Below are positions 23,901-34,959 of a stretch of DNA of 64,000 nucleotides, piece after piece (the stretch's first letter is position 1; every line of letters starts with the position of its first letter). The stretch is from Malania oleifera. Its lineage: Eukaryota > Streptophyta > Magnoliopsida > Santalales > Ximeniaceae. Location of the stretch: NCBI RefSeq assembly GCF_029873635.1, contig NC_080428.1, positions 66,309,101 to 66,373,100 of the forward strand. The letters run 5' to 3'. The notes beneath the pieces were generated by a model. The model ran no database searches and was not told the origin of the DNA. It saw nothing but the letters and a program-made list of their open reading frames with translations. A program made the translations under genes and the position numbers.

Positions 23901-24134
23901 CTAGCGAAAGGAACCCAAAGAAATCCTCCTTACAAGAGATAAAAATGAAACAGGAAAAACTAAAAAGAATTTTAAAAATGAAAAAAATAAAAAATAAAAA
24001 ACAGCCTTTCCAATCACACTAAAGATCCAAAAAAGACGGCCCTTTAAAACAACCAGGTACAAACACCCACAATGATGCTAACCGCATACTCTCACAAAGC
24101 ATAGAGCAAGGCATCTTTTTTTCCATGACAATAA

Positions 24135-24720
24135 GAGCATAGTGATAGGAAATATAATATAAAATAAAAATCAATAAACATAAACAAAAATGAAAATACA
24201 AATATAAACACGATTCACAAATGAGCTAAGGCACGGATATCTCCCTCTCTTTAAGGAAATTCAAGCCCTCTGCAGTTTTTTGGCTTAGCCCATGAACTGG
24301 TGCAGCAAAACTCCTCAAGACTTGTCTCCCCCAGGATACAATAGCCCAATTTGAATCATACGACTCTCTCCAATTCTGAACAAATGAAAGAGTCCAAAGC
24401 TCCACAAAAAAAAACACCTTTCTTTGCTTGTCAAACTCTCTAGACTTGAAAGAAGGATGATATGATGAGAATGATGTGAAGAAATTGGTGTATGGTGCCA
24501 ATGCCTTAAGAGTCTATTTATAGGCACAAAATGACCTTACATTCTCCATGCATTTAATAAATAAGATGCATATATATTAAATAGGCACACTCACATAATA
24601 AATCTTACAAATTTATGAAATATATGAATGAATGACCTAATTAATGTAGATACATAACCCATTCTAAGGTACATGCTCTTTTCCAAGATAATTAATAACA
24701 TAATAATATTAAAATACAGT
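24135..24720 (-). repeat. ~590-bp promoter-bearing repeat, inverted copy of 30858-31447
   Basis: Read on the minus strand: GGAAAAGAGCATGTACC, then CCTATAAATAGACTCTTAAG (a TATA box), GGCATTGGCACCATA, a T run, and GAGTTTTGCTGCACCAGTTC. The plus-strand copy at 30858-31447 matches along its whole length. The layout (AT-rich upstream part, TATA box, transcribed-looking part) fits an LTR, but I see no clear TG...CA ends or target duplication. The frame 24501-24226 follows the repeat and is probably not a protein. Confidence 0.65.
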
Positions 24721-24727
24721 AACACAT

Positions 24728-26512
24728 AGTTTGTAGCTGATGTGTTGAGCAGGATGGTGGATAAGGTTGTGAAGAGGGGGCTAGTTAGAGGATTAGAAGT
24801 AAAGGGAGAGGGAGCGGTGGTATTCCAACTCTAGTTTGCTAAAGGTAGTATTTTCTTCCTTGATGATCATAGCCCTTATTTCGGGAGAATTTTTGGTATT
24901 CTCCAAATCTTTGAGAGGGTGTTTGGCCTTAAATTTAATATGGGGAAAAGCAGTTTAGCATCTTTGAATGTGCCCATGGAGCGTGTCAGGGATTAAACTA
25001 CTGAAGTGGATGCAGCAATCTGGATTGGCCATCAACTTACTTAGAGGTGCCTTTGAGAACTAACCCTAGAGCAGCGAAGTTTTGGAGTCCAGTTGCGGAA
25101 AGGGTGACGAAGAAATTAGATGGATGGACCCTCTCTTCTATTTTGGGGGAAGAATTACCCTGATTTAGGCTTGGCTTTCTAGCATTCTTCTATATTTTAC
25201 ATCTGTAAGATTCTGAAGGGGATTGCAAGTAACCTTAAGAGAATTATGAGAGACTTTCTGTGGCCTGGTGTGAGGGGTCAAAGGGACCACTTAGACAGGA
25301 TTCCGGGAAGAGGTCTGCAGGTCTAAGAAGGAGGGATGGCTGGGTCTAGGTAAGTTGGTGTCTAAAAACACTGCCTTTTCAGCTAAATGGTTCTAGCAAT
25401 TCCCTTTAGAAGAATTTTCCCTTTGGCATAGAGTAATAAGAAGTAAGTTTGGGTCGGATGAGAATGGGTGGGATACCAATGCTAATTTAAGATGTTTTTT
25501 GGTGAATCTGTAGAGGTCCATTTCTCATATTTTTCCTTCCTTCACCCTCATATTAATCTTGAGGTGGGGGGCGTCCACATATCAATTTCTAGAAAGACCC
25601 TTGGCTGGGGGAATGCAGCTTTTTCGTTAGTGCTGAGCAAAATAGAGCCATATCTTTCTTTGTTGGGGATTTAAGTAGTCCCTTGGTTTCCTGGAATCTC
25701 CATTTTAGGAGACCTCTTAACGGTAGGGATATGGTGAAGTTTTCTTCTTTGTTATCTTTATTGAATGGAAGTAACCTTCATTAGGGAGCGACGTTCGTTC
25801 TTGGTCCTTGGATCAGTCTGGAGTGTATTCTTGCAAATATTTTTTTGATTTCTTGATCTCATTCTAATCCTTCATTTCCACTCTATCCTATTATTTGGAA
25901 GGTCAAGGCTCCCAAAAAAATTAAGGCTTTCATTTGGTTGGTTGTGCTTGGTAAAATAAATACTAATAACTTTCTATAAATCAAAATGAAGGCTCTTTCT
26001 CTCGATGCATGTGTGCTTTGTTTCAAGAACTCCAAGACAGCTTCTCATCATCTTATGCACTGTGATTTTGCTCAGAGGATTTGGAATAAGCTTTTTGGTA
26101 TTGTGGGAGAGAGTTGGGTATGTCCTACATCGGTGGAAGACTTATGAGCTATTTTTTTCACAGGATTTGGTAAAAGGAAGGATAGGGCAGCCTTATGGAG
26201 GTGTGGCATACTTGCAGTTTTATGGGGGATATGGATGGAGCATAATGCATGGATATTCTCCACGAAGAAATTAAATTAGGTGCTCGTATTTGGCATCATT
26301 GGTGTGTTGGTTTTGGATTTTTCAGAGGGGATAGTTTCCAGGAGATTCAAAGAGATGGGAGTAATGTACTGGCTTGTTGATTTTTTCTCTTTTTGTAGAT
26401 CTTAGTTGTTTTTTTCTGGTCTGTTCCAGATCTTTCTTGGGAGATGTCTCTTCCTCCCTCTCATAAATTCTTCTCTTATTAATGAAATTTGCTATAAAAA
26501 AATAATAAAATA
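24728..26512 (+). mobile_element. L1-type LINE fragment: RT C-terminus, zf-RVT, 3' tail
   Basis: The plus strand encodes, through many stops, LSRMVDKVVKRGLVRG and FGLKFNMGKSSL from reverse transcriptase, then RTNPRAAKFWSPVAERV, the RT-to-zf-RVT linker and a zinc-binding segment at about 25990-26270. The 3' untranslated end has TCTTATTAATGAAATTTGC and an A-rich tail at 26495-26512. It is 5'-truncated inside the reverse transcriptase and beyond repair by any simple change. Sequence differs from the other L1 copies here, so it is a separate subfamily or age. Confidence 0.75.
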
Positions 26513-28330
26513 CCCACATGAGGACATTATTGAAAATTTTAAGAATTTCCTTAACATGACATTTCCTAACTGTTGTATTTTTACAACCTACAGAATTTAA
26601 AGTTTATAAATTCCAGAAGTTTCCATGTTCAGAAAGATGGCATTTATTTAGGATTTGGCACTGAAATGTTTCTCTTTGAGTGGAGTTCAGATCTTTACTG
26701 AGATGCCAACCAGTCTAATAGAGGTCAAAATACTTTCTATTTGTGTGGAACTTGAGTCCTACTTGCCCACCATATTAGTAGGACAATTTTATAAGTTATA
26801 TGTGTCAACAAGGTGTTCAATGTCCATAAATATGGCCTTTTGAAGCACACACATTTTAAAATGTAATTGACAGATTTTTTTTGTTACTTTTTTTTTTGGA
26901 TTAACAACAGTATCCCAGGTATTTTTGCCCAAACTAATATGTTGCCTAGGCCAGCCGTGCCCACAGCCAACACGCAGGAGGTAAATCGCGTATTTTTTCA
27001 TTACTTGTTTCACTGTACTATTGATCTATAACAAAACACCAACAGAGCAGCATTTTCGCTCTTTGTCCTCTGTCTTGTATATTTGCTCTCTTATACCCTC
27101 TCTGTTTTTTTTATCTTTTTCTTGAAATTTACCAGTCACATCCATTTCCATTTCCTTTTTTTATTATTATTTTCTTCTTGGAAATTACCAATCAAAGCCA
27201 TTTCTGTTGCTAATTTCTAAAAATTACTTTATTCCCTTATTTCAATAGTAATCTACTCCCTTTACTCAAATATGTAATCCAGCACTTTTTGTTTGCAATT
27301 AAGCTAAATTTAAATCGTCCAGCACCAAATTAATAATCATATACAGGTATACAAAAGAGAAAAGATCATGTTTGAGACACATAGATATTACTATATTAGA
27401 AATCTGTGTCGCTGAAAATTTGATATCAATTCTTGCCAGTAGGGCTCTGAGAAAAGACCTAACATGTTGAATCCCTTGAAATTTGAAAAAGAAAAGTATA
27501 GAATAACAATTTTGTCCTTACATTAGAGAATGCTAATAAATTAACATACACATCTGGAGTAAATTATTCATTTAATTGTACTAAAACAAATAGCTCTTTC
27601 ATTCATGAAGGGTTAGTAATAATGATACTATAAGCATGATACAGGTGAATAACACAATTTCATAACCAAAGAAAAAGTGTATTTATGAGTAGATTACCTA
27701 TAGCAAATATCAGTGACACAAAATCCTTTCATTTTCTTTTAAATTAATGGTAATAGACTAAAAAATATAACCCCATTTGCTATTTAGGGTCTACAACTTG
27801 AATAAAAGCTTTTGTTGCAAAAGACAAAAGTATCTCTCCAAAGAAGTAAAAACATGTACTGAAAAGTTGTTCTCTATTTAAACTGGTAAGGATGGCGATG
27901 GAGTGAGAATGGCCAGTTCTCCCACAGGGAACAAGAATACTCCATGCCCCCACCCTATTAGAAAATCAACGTTCCTTCAGGGCCCCATTGCCTGAAAATT
28001 TAAATTTACGGATTTAAAATATGATGATTTTATTTAAATTTTAATAGTGAAATGGCGATGTGTGAAGTAATATTTTGTGCTTAGAAACAATAGCACTTCA
28101 ATGCAGAAGCAAATAGAGTCTAAAATTGCTAGCCTGCTTTAACATCACTAGATAATCTTAAAAACCTATCTAACAAAAAACTTAACAAAATAAAATTTTC
28201 CATATTAGGATAAAAAAGTAAAAGCTGCTTCAAATACATCATTGGCAACAATAAATCCACCTCTCTGCTTTTTGATAATTGACACTCTCTAAGTACCTTT
28301 GTGGAAACGTATCGCCTTGATATTGCTCTG
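26513..28330. other. No gene recognised; AT-rich
   Basis: Only short frames without domains. T-rich stretches near 26876-26900 and 27105-27175. Nothing repeated elsewhere in the window was noticed. Confidence 0.45.
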
Positions 28331-29120
28331 ACTTTGGTATTTCATTGGATGCTAAAGTTTCAAGCATAAAAAAGGAGGGTAGATGGAATTGGCAAAGGAG
28401 AGCTTCCGGCAAGGTAGCTGAAGTTAAGACTAGACTGGATTTCTCACCTAATCCTATCACTGAAGATTCTATTTCTTGGGAACCCACTGCTTCAGGCATT
28501 TTTAATTTCAATTCACCAAAGATCAGCTAAGGGAGAGAGGCTCATGGCATCCTACAATTTCATTTAAACAAAATATTCAAAGGCAAGCTTTTATAAGCAG
28601 GTTAGCAGCTTTGAATAAGCTCCTGACCCTTGACAGACTCTTGATCTGGGGTAGAGTTTCTGTACCTTCTTGTTTGTTTTGTCATCATGGCATTAAAGAC
28701 AGAAGCCACTTATATATTGACTATTATTATACTACCTTCTTGTTTGTTTTGTCATCATGGAACTAAGGACAGAAGCCACTTATATATTGACTATTATTAT
28801 ACTAGAAGCATCTATCATAAGGCAGCAGCTGCTCTCAAAGTTCCCAGATTTTTTTTTTCAAGCTGGGAGGATGAAATCCATTGGCCTTCCTTGTTGGTAA
28901 CAATCCCATGCAGAAGTCATCAGCAAGCTAGCTTGGATTGCATCCATTTATCATGTTTGGAAAAATAGAAATTTATCTTTAATTTTGATAATATTTCAAT
29001 TATTCCTAACAATGTGATTTATTCCATTTTAAATGAAGTGAGGGGTAGATGTTCTAGTATCGGGAGATATTCAACTGCTTTTAAGCTGCCAACCTTTGTC
29101 AGCTTCCTTTGTTGTTTTTT
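28331..29120 (+). mobile_element. L1-type LINE fragment, zf-RVT region
   Basis: The plus strand encodes DSISWEPTASGIFNFNS, then a broken run containing SRLAALNKLLTLDRLLIWGR and PSCLFCHHGIKDRSHLY, the cysteine/histidine part of plant LINE zf-RVT, and WEDEIHWPSL further on. A 70-bp tandem duplication interrupts the domain just after the histidine. It ends in a T-rich 3' region near 29120. The start is truncated. Confidence 0.7.
28663..28802 (+). repeat. 70-bp tandem duplication
   Basis: Unit starting TACCTTCTTGTTTGTTTTGT occurs at 28663-28732 and 28733-28802, with three differences. It duplicates the LINE zinc-binding segment and shifts the frame. Confidence 0.85.
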
Positions 29121-29704
29121 TCCCTCTGAGCTAATATATTCTTTCTTACCTTTTTTTCTCAAAGTCACTCAATGAAAGTTTCTATGAGAAACATGGCATG
29201 CAATAGCTGGTTTAAAAGTTTAGTATTCTGTTAGAAGTTATTGTGCTTGTCTTTTACACCAACTGCTGCACATCACATCACCTATGAAAACTTCCATACG
29301 AAATGTCAATCATGATGAATAAAATCACTCTCTTAGATTTATGGTTTTGGATTATGATATATAGAGCATTCTTATCAAGAACTATTAAGTACTTGATAAT
29401 AGTAACTTGGTAATACTAGTTCTAATCACCAAGTCATACGGATATCATAATTGATTTTATTAGATTCCTCTTGGGGCTAGAACGAACTTCCATGACACTT
29501 GATAACATAAATAGGCTTTCCTGGATCATTTCACATCAAGTGGATTGCAAGAAACAAATGTAAACCTAAATCAGACGCCTCAACTTTTAGTGAGGCATAA
29601 TAAAAAAATATATATTTTTTATGCGGTTCAAAAAATTGAAATATCTATAAAACAAGATGGCATCCCGTTCAAGTTTGCAAGCGCTTGGGCATAACGAAGC
29701 GATA
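29121..29704. other. No gene recognised
   Basis: AT-rich sequence without clear repeats or frames. Confidence 0.45.
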
Positions 29705-30600
29705 TACTTGCCTAGCTTATTCAAAAAAATTATAAAAACTAAGAATATGAAAAATAAATGAAGGAGAACTCTGTTATATAGATATTAAAATTTGCAATAA
29801 TTGTTATGGAATCATTACAATGGACTTGGGGAAAGAATAATTAAATAAAGACTAAAAAAAGAAATGAGGATATCAAAATATTATATTGTTCTCATATCAA
29901 GGAGATCAGGCGTAGGGATTACATACTTATTGAGAAGACCAATGGAAAGTTTTAGATAAAAGAAAAGGAGATTTCACATGACTTTTATTGACTTCAAAAA
30001 GTCAGGATGACCAGGAAAGTATTATGGTGGGTTTTACAAAATAAAAAATTTAGTAGATATATAGATGTCATGAAATATGGAAGATTGTAATGACTGTTAC
30101 AGTTTCGGACTACCACGTTTGAGGTCAAGGGTTCAAACCTTAGAAGGGGGTGGGAAGGAGTGGGGAATGGAAGATGTACCACCTCGCATTGAGCAGCCCT
30201 GGCCCACAGGCCTCCAACAGATCAAAAAAGTGTTAGGACTACAAGGGAGAAAGATAGGAATTTCCAGTTATAATGGTTTTACATCTAGGAATTATTTCAA
30301 GTCCTCTATTGACCCAATGTTTGATTTTGATGATAAAAAAAGTTGCATTGAGTGGACTAATGCAAATTATCAAGTGCGCATTTGTTATTTTCTGGAATCA
30401 CTTATTTTTTTAGTTTTGCATATAATAAAAGTGTATCTTATGACATCCAATCCACATCCCCCTTTTCAACACTTGTCTTTTTCCTTTAGTATGGAAGAAT
30501 TTACTAGGCATGTTCAAGATCAGGTCCTATGGTGCATCTTCTTCGCAGATCATACCATCTTGATAGATGAGAAGAGAGGAAGAATATTAAAGGCCTCACT
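29705..30600 (+). mobile_element. RTE LINE fragment, interrupted
   Basis: Decayed RTE reverse transcriptase at 29705-30085, matching the LTNLFKNIIKTKKMSEEWR block through the PREVLWWV block, and again at 30491-30600, where the catalytic box reads FADH (FFADHTILIDEKRG). About 400 bp of unrelated sequence separates the parts. There are many stops and small deletions. Confidence 0.65.
30086..30490 (+). mobile_element. Insertion in the RTE fragment, possibly SINE-derived at its start
   Basis: GGTCAAGGGTTCAAACC at about 30122-30138 resembles a tRNA-type B box (GGTTCRANNCC), as in plant SINEs. I could not place an A box with confidence, and no 3' tail is clear. The rest of the insert is unidentified. 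Confidence 0.3.
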
Positions 30601-30800
30601 TGGATCCTGGATTAGAAATGAATAGGAATGGGAATCCTGATCTGGCCAGTCCCACTCTCTGGGAATCAGAATAATTCATTCCTGCATTTGGATTGATTAT
30701 GCAGGATTTGAAATCATTCCCATTCCAGCATTTGGTGCAACATGGGATCGGGAATGAATTAATGAAAACAATTCTTCTTTTATACAATCAACACACTTGA
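30591..30800. mobile_element. Possible small DNA transposon or MITE
   Basis: A segment beginning GGCCTCACTTGGATCC has GAATAGGAATGGGAATCC on one side and ATTCCCATTCCAGCATTTGG on the other, giving partial inverted symmetry. The composition resembles plant MITEs with GGAATGG-rich ends. No clean terminal inverted repeat or target duplication was established. Confidence 0.25.
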
Positions 30801-30857
30801 AGGTATGCTTTTTTCAAAAGCGAGACTTTGACAAACAAGATGTTAGTATATTTTAAT

Positions 30858-31447
30858 ATTATAATTTTATTAATTATCTAGGAAAAGAGCATGTGCCTTA
30901 AAATGGGTTATGTATCTTTATTTAATTAGGTCATTCATTCATGTATAGCATAAATTCATAAGATTAATTATGTGAGTGTACCTTAAATCTAGGTGTGTAC
31001 CTATTTAATATGTATGCATCTTATTTATTAAGTGCATGGAAAATGTAAGGTCATTTTGTACCTATAAATAGACCCTTAAGGCATTGGCACCATATACCAA
31101 TTTCTTCACATCATTCTCATCATGTCATCCTTCTTTCAAGTCTATAGAGTTTGACAAGCATATAAAGGTTTTTTTTTTTTTTTTTTTTGGAGCTTTGGAC
31201 TCTTCCATTTGTGCAGAATTGGAGAGAGTCATACGATTCAAATCAAACCATTGTATCCTGGGAGAGACAAGTCATGAAGAGTTTTGCTGCACCAGTTCGT
31301 GGGCTAAGCCAAAAATTCACAGAGGGCTTGAATCTTCTTAAAGAGGGCGAGATATCCGTGCCTCGGCCTATTTGTGAATTGTGTTTATATTTGTATTTTT
31401 TATCTGTTTTTTTTTTTTTTTTTTATATTAAATTTCCTATCACAAGA
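30858..31447 (+). repeat. ~590-bp promoter-bearing repeat, copy of 24135-24720
   Basis: Plus-strand partner of the inverted repeat at 24.1 kb. TATA box CCTATAAATAGACCC at 31062-31076, then GGCATTGGCACCATATACC, a T18-type run at 31168-31187, and GTATCCTGGGAGAGACAAGT. The frames at 31084-31341 and 31187-31501 lie in this transcribed-looking part and have counterparts in the other copy. That reflects shared descent, not coding: the conserved frame is broken by T-run length changes. Confidence 0.65.
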
Positions 31448-32428
31448 TCTATTGAACATCATCCAAACTCCAAAGAGACAAATCCTAAACTTAGAAATTA
31501 AAGTTGCGAAGAAAAATAACCATAAAATAATCACTAGATTTTTCTTGGTAAAGAAATTTTATTAGAACATAGGAATGTGAACATAGGACAAAGCACCATA
31601 GTTATTATCTTAATCAATGAATGTTGTATGGAATGAGGTCAACAGTTAAATAAAATAAAAAAAATGGTTCAGCTTACAACTCCCTCTCAGGCCTGAAACT
31701 TTCGCATGGACTTTCATTGGCCACATTAGCATGTTAGAGTAATTCTTTTACTCAGTATGAATCTTCCATTTATTTTAGGTCTTATCTTTTCTGAAATCCT
31801 CTCCTGAGTTGTCAGATCAGTGTGTGTTCAGTCTCCTCCAATTGTTAGGAATATCACATTGACCTGCCATAGTGATTAAGTCCCTAAAAAGCCTTAACTA
31901 GAAAAGGAAAGAAGCATCCTCAGGAACAGACACTCAACATACATTCCGCTTAATTCCTTAAAAACTCCCAATCCACTTCACTCTCAAATAATTCTCACTC
32001 TTACAAAATCAATAAAAACAAGTCATTTGGCAAATGCTCGCTAAATCTTTCCCAAAATCTAGTAAATAGCATTAACTGATTTAAAATTCAAGTTCATGTA
32101 ATCCACAGACGCAAAGGAACTGAAATTAAAAGATACTAAAGGCAACTATGAGTTCAGAAAAATAAATATCAAATACCATAGTTGTGGAAGCCTGTCGCCT
32201 CCGGAGAGAGATACAGCCTTCGAGATTGATCAGAAGCCAGACACGAACAGTTAATCAATGAACATGATTGAATGCCGATTTAATCCATTCAGTGGTCAAA
32301 TGGAAGTGGCGCATTGAAGGAGTTCTGCTTTGCACCGAATTTTCTATTTGGGGAATGAGGATTAACGTCTATGCTCAACTTGGAAATTATTAAGACCAAC
32401 AAAATATTTGAATATATATATATATAAA
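31448..32428. other. No gene recognised
   Basis: AT-rich sequence without recognisable repeats. A TA microsatellite at about 32411-32426 precedes the SINE. Confidence 0.45.
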
Positions 32429-32592
32429 GGTCGTGCCTTGGTGCGATGGCAAGTGCCTCCGCCTCGGTACAAGTGGTCTCGAGTTCAAGACATGGGAGCA
32501 GCCACTCCAAAAATGGTGGTAAGGCTTGCCGACATCCACCTCTCCCAGACCCCACTCAAAGTGGGAGCCTTGTGCACTTGGTACGGCCTTTT
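32429..32592 (+). mobile_element. Au-like tRNA-derived SINE
   Basis: Begins GGTCGTGCCTTGGTGCGATGG (A-box region) and has a B box in GGTCTCGAGTTCAAGACATG (32476-32494). The body then reads GGTAAGGCTTGCCGACATCC, CCAGACCCCACTCAAAG and GGGAGCCTTGTGCACTTGG, ending GTACGGCC plus TTTT. This order is that of the plant Au SINE family, which is transcribed by RNA polymerase III and mobilised by LINEs. TA-rich flanks on both sides (ATATATATATAT) could be the target duplication. The copy looks full-length. Confidence 0.8.
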
Positions 32593-34959
32593 ATATATAT
32601 ATATTTGCATAATGGAAGGCACCCGATTTCCCATACCATGCCTTTACTATTTACTTGAATTCGAGATTTCTAACATGGAACTGAAAAACATTTTTTTTAT
32701 TTTTGAGGCAACCCTTTAACATACCAAGACAATATCACAACTCTATTTCTACTTACACATCTATATTTAAAAGTGTGAAGGCAAAAGAGCAGTCTCATGT
32801 AGTCATTTTTTTGCCCCCTATTCTATCACTATTAGATGCTGCTTTGGTATATGTTTTGGTAAAATTGTGAAGGAGGCAGAGGTTCTATGCTACTCTCCAT
32901 ATTCCTCTACTCTTCACCTATCTCTATCTCTCTCTCTCTCCCTCTCCATTCTCTCACTATTAGCTACACTTTACCACTACAATGAGGGTCCTTTCAGGAA
33001 TTTATCCATAATTCTCATTACCTTTCCCCCCAACTCCGTCTTTGTCTTTGTGGGGTAAGGGCATGTCTCGCTCACCATCTTGTCCCATGTGGTTCGTATT
33101 AATATTTGGAGTTGGGTCTTGGTAACGTCGTTATGTCCCGCAGAATCAACCTCGAAAAAAGGAGTCTAATCTCAGAATCGCCTCAACCAAATAGTAAACC
33201 TAAAATCATATGATAATGCGTTGGAGTGAGAAATTGGTCAAAATAGTACAATAAATTCGCCACTACCATATTTTTACTCTAGGTGATGTTAGAATACCTA
33301 TTTATCATTCTACCAGTCTATTGACTTCTAAGCTATACCTAGGTCTAAGGAAATCAGCAGTCAATAGTTTGCATTGGCAAGTAAAATTCGGGAGTTCTTT
33401 TATTTTATTTAATTACTGAGTCATTAAATATTGGATAGCACTGCAAAAGACAGAAGCTATCCTCACCTCAAGATCTCAAAAACATGCAAAAAAACAACCT
33501 CCAAAGATCTCTTATGAGGATTGATTATTTATAGAGGTTTCTCCAGATCAAATGTTCAATTTGCCCAACCTTTAAATATTGGAAGGCCTTGCGAAAGACA
33601 ACACCCCCCCCCCCCACCTCCGATTTCCCAAGGGCGACATAACCCCCAAGTTCAAAGGAAAGTTCATAATGGGAATTAATTTCAAACCATAATTCAATAT
33701 ATACAAGAATTCAAGAGATACACAAGCACATAAGCTAGAGAGTACACATATAAGATAGACATTCAAAGCATATAACCCAAAAGTGCACGCATGATAAAAT
33801 ACCTACGCAAATAATGCATTAAAAGTTTACACCTAAATCAAATAGTCTAATAGAATCACCGACGAACAAGTTCAAAATGATTCTATTAGATTCTTTACCC
33901 TTCAGGAGTTAATAGGAAAGTACATATCCCCATTTCATTATATTCCTCCTCATAGAGGTGCGCGCACACACACACACACACAATCACCTGAGCACACACA
34001 TGCCTAAAAGAGACTACCATACATTCATGCACCATGCAAGGCCACACAAAAGAAAACCACAAAAGATTCAAAATGCACTAAAAAATGCTTAAAAAAACAA
34101 GCAAACAAAGTCCTAGAGCTTTCCTTAAATTTTTCTCTATTTTTTGGCTTTATTTTTTACAAATTTTAAAGATTTTTAAGGATTTTTCTCAACTTTTCTT
34201 TATTTTTTGTGATTTTTAAATTTTTAATTTTTTAAAATTTTAAATTTTAAAAACTCCTAAACAAACTCCTAAATTTTTCTAGATTTTTTATGCATTTTTC
34301 TATTTTTTTACGAAAAATTGTTTAATGATTTATTGCAAATAAAATGATTTTTTTGAAAAATAAAAATAATAAATAAATAAAGCAGTTCAACTCAGTCAAA
34401 CCAGGTTAGATCAGTCAAATCGAACTAGTCAAGTCGGCTAAATGGAGTTGACCCAATCAATAGGAAAAGGCAGGAGTGAGCCGTTGCCGACACATGACAT
34501 GGGTGATGTCAGCATGACATCACTCGAGGGCTAGATCAGGTGCCATATACTCACCATTGACGCGTCCTTATGCATGGGGATTGTTGACATGGCCAGTGAT
34601 CCAATTGTTGGCCACAAGCACATATCTAACCGCCAAGACCATGCCATGTGTCACCACAGTTAGGTGACACGTGGCCCACTTCAACAGTATATTTTTTATT
34701 TTTTTTAAAAAAATATTGGCGGGATGATGTCATGCTAATGTCACCCGTTTGTCCTGTCTCCCACCACGTGGCGCAATGCTACTGGCGCAAAGGGCCTTCC
34801 TAGTTGTTCTTAAAAAGCACAAATCGAACGACTGGGAAGATGCACGTCATTAGGTGAAGTCACTCACAACCCATGGCCCACTACAATGTTTTTAAAGAAA
34901 TTTAAATTTTAAAAGAATTATTTGTTTTTCTCTTTTTCATTTTTTTTTTTCTTTTGGGA
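32593..34959. other. No gene recognised; microsatellites and palindromic TGATGTCA sites
   Basis: CT-rich run at about 32916-32950, C homopolymer at 33603-33613, CA microsatellite at about 33963-33983. From 34380 to 34900 the sequence is GC-richer and contains TGATGTCAGCATGACATCA at 34507-34525 (8-bp arms, 3-base spacer), with further TGATGTCAT / TGTCACC variants at 34725-34745. Part of the stretch may be LTR sequence, but no ends were found. Confidence 0.4.

Noticed and set aside
31084..31501. Conserved protein shared with the frame at 24226-24501
   Set aside because: Similarity extends equally into non-coding flanks and the frame is broken by T-run length, so it is DNA repeat similarity.
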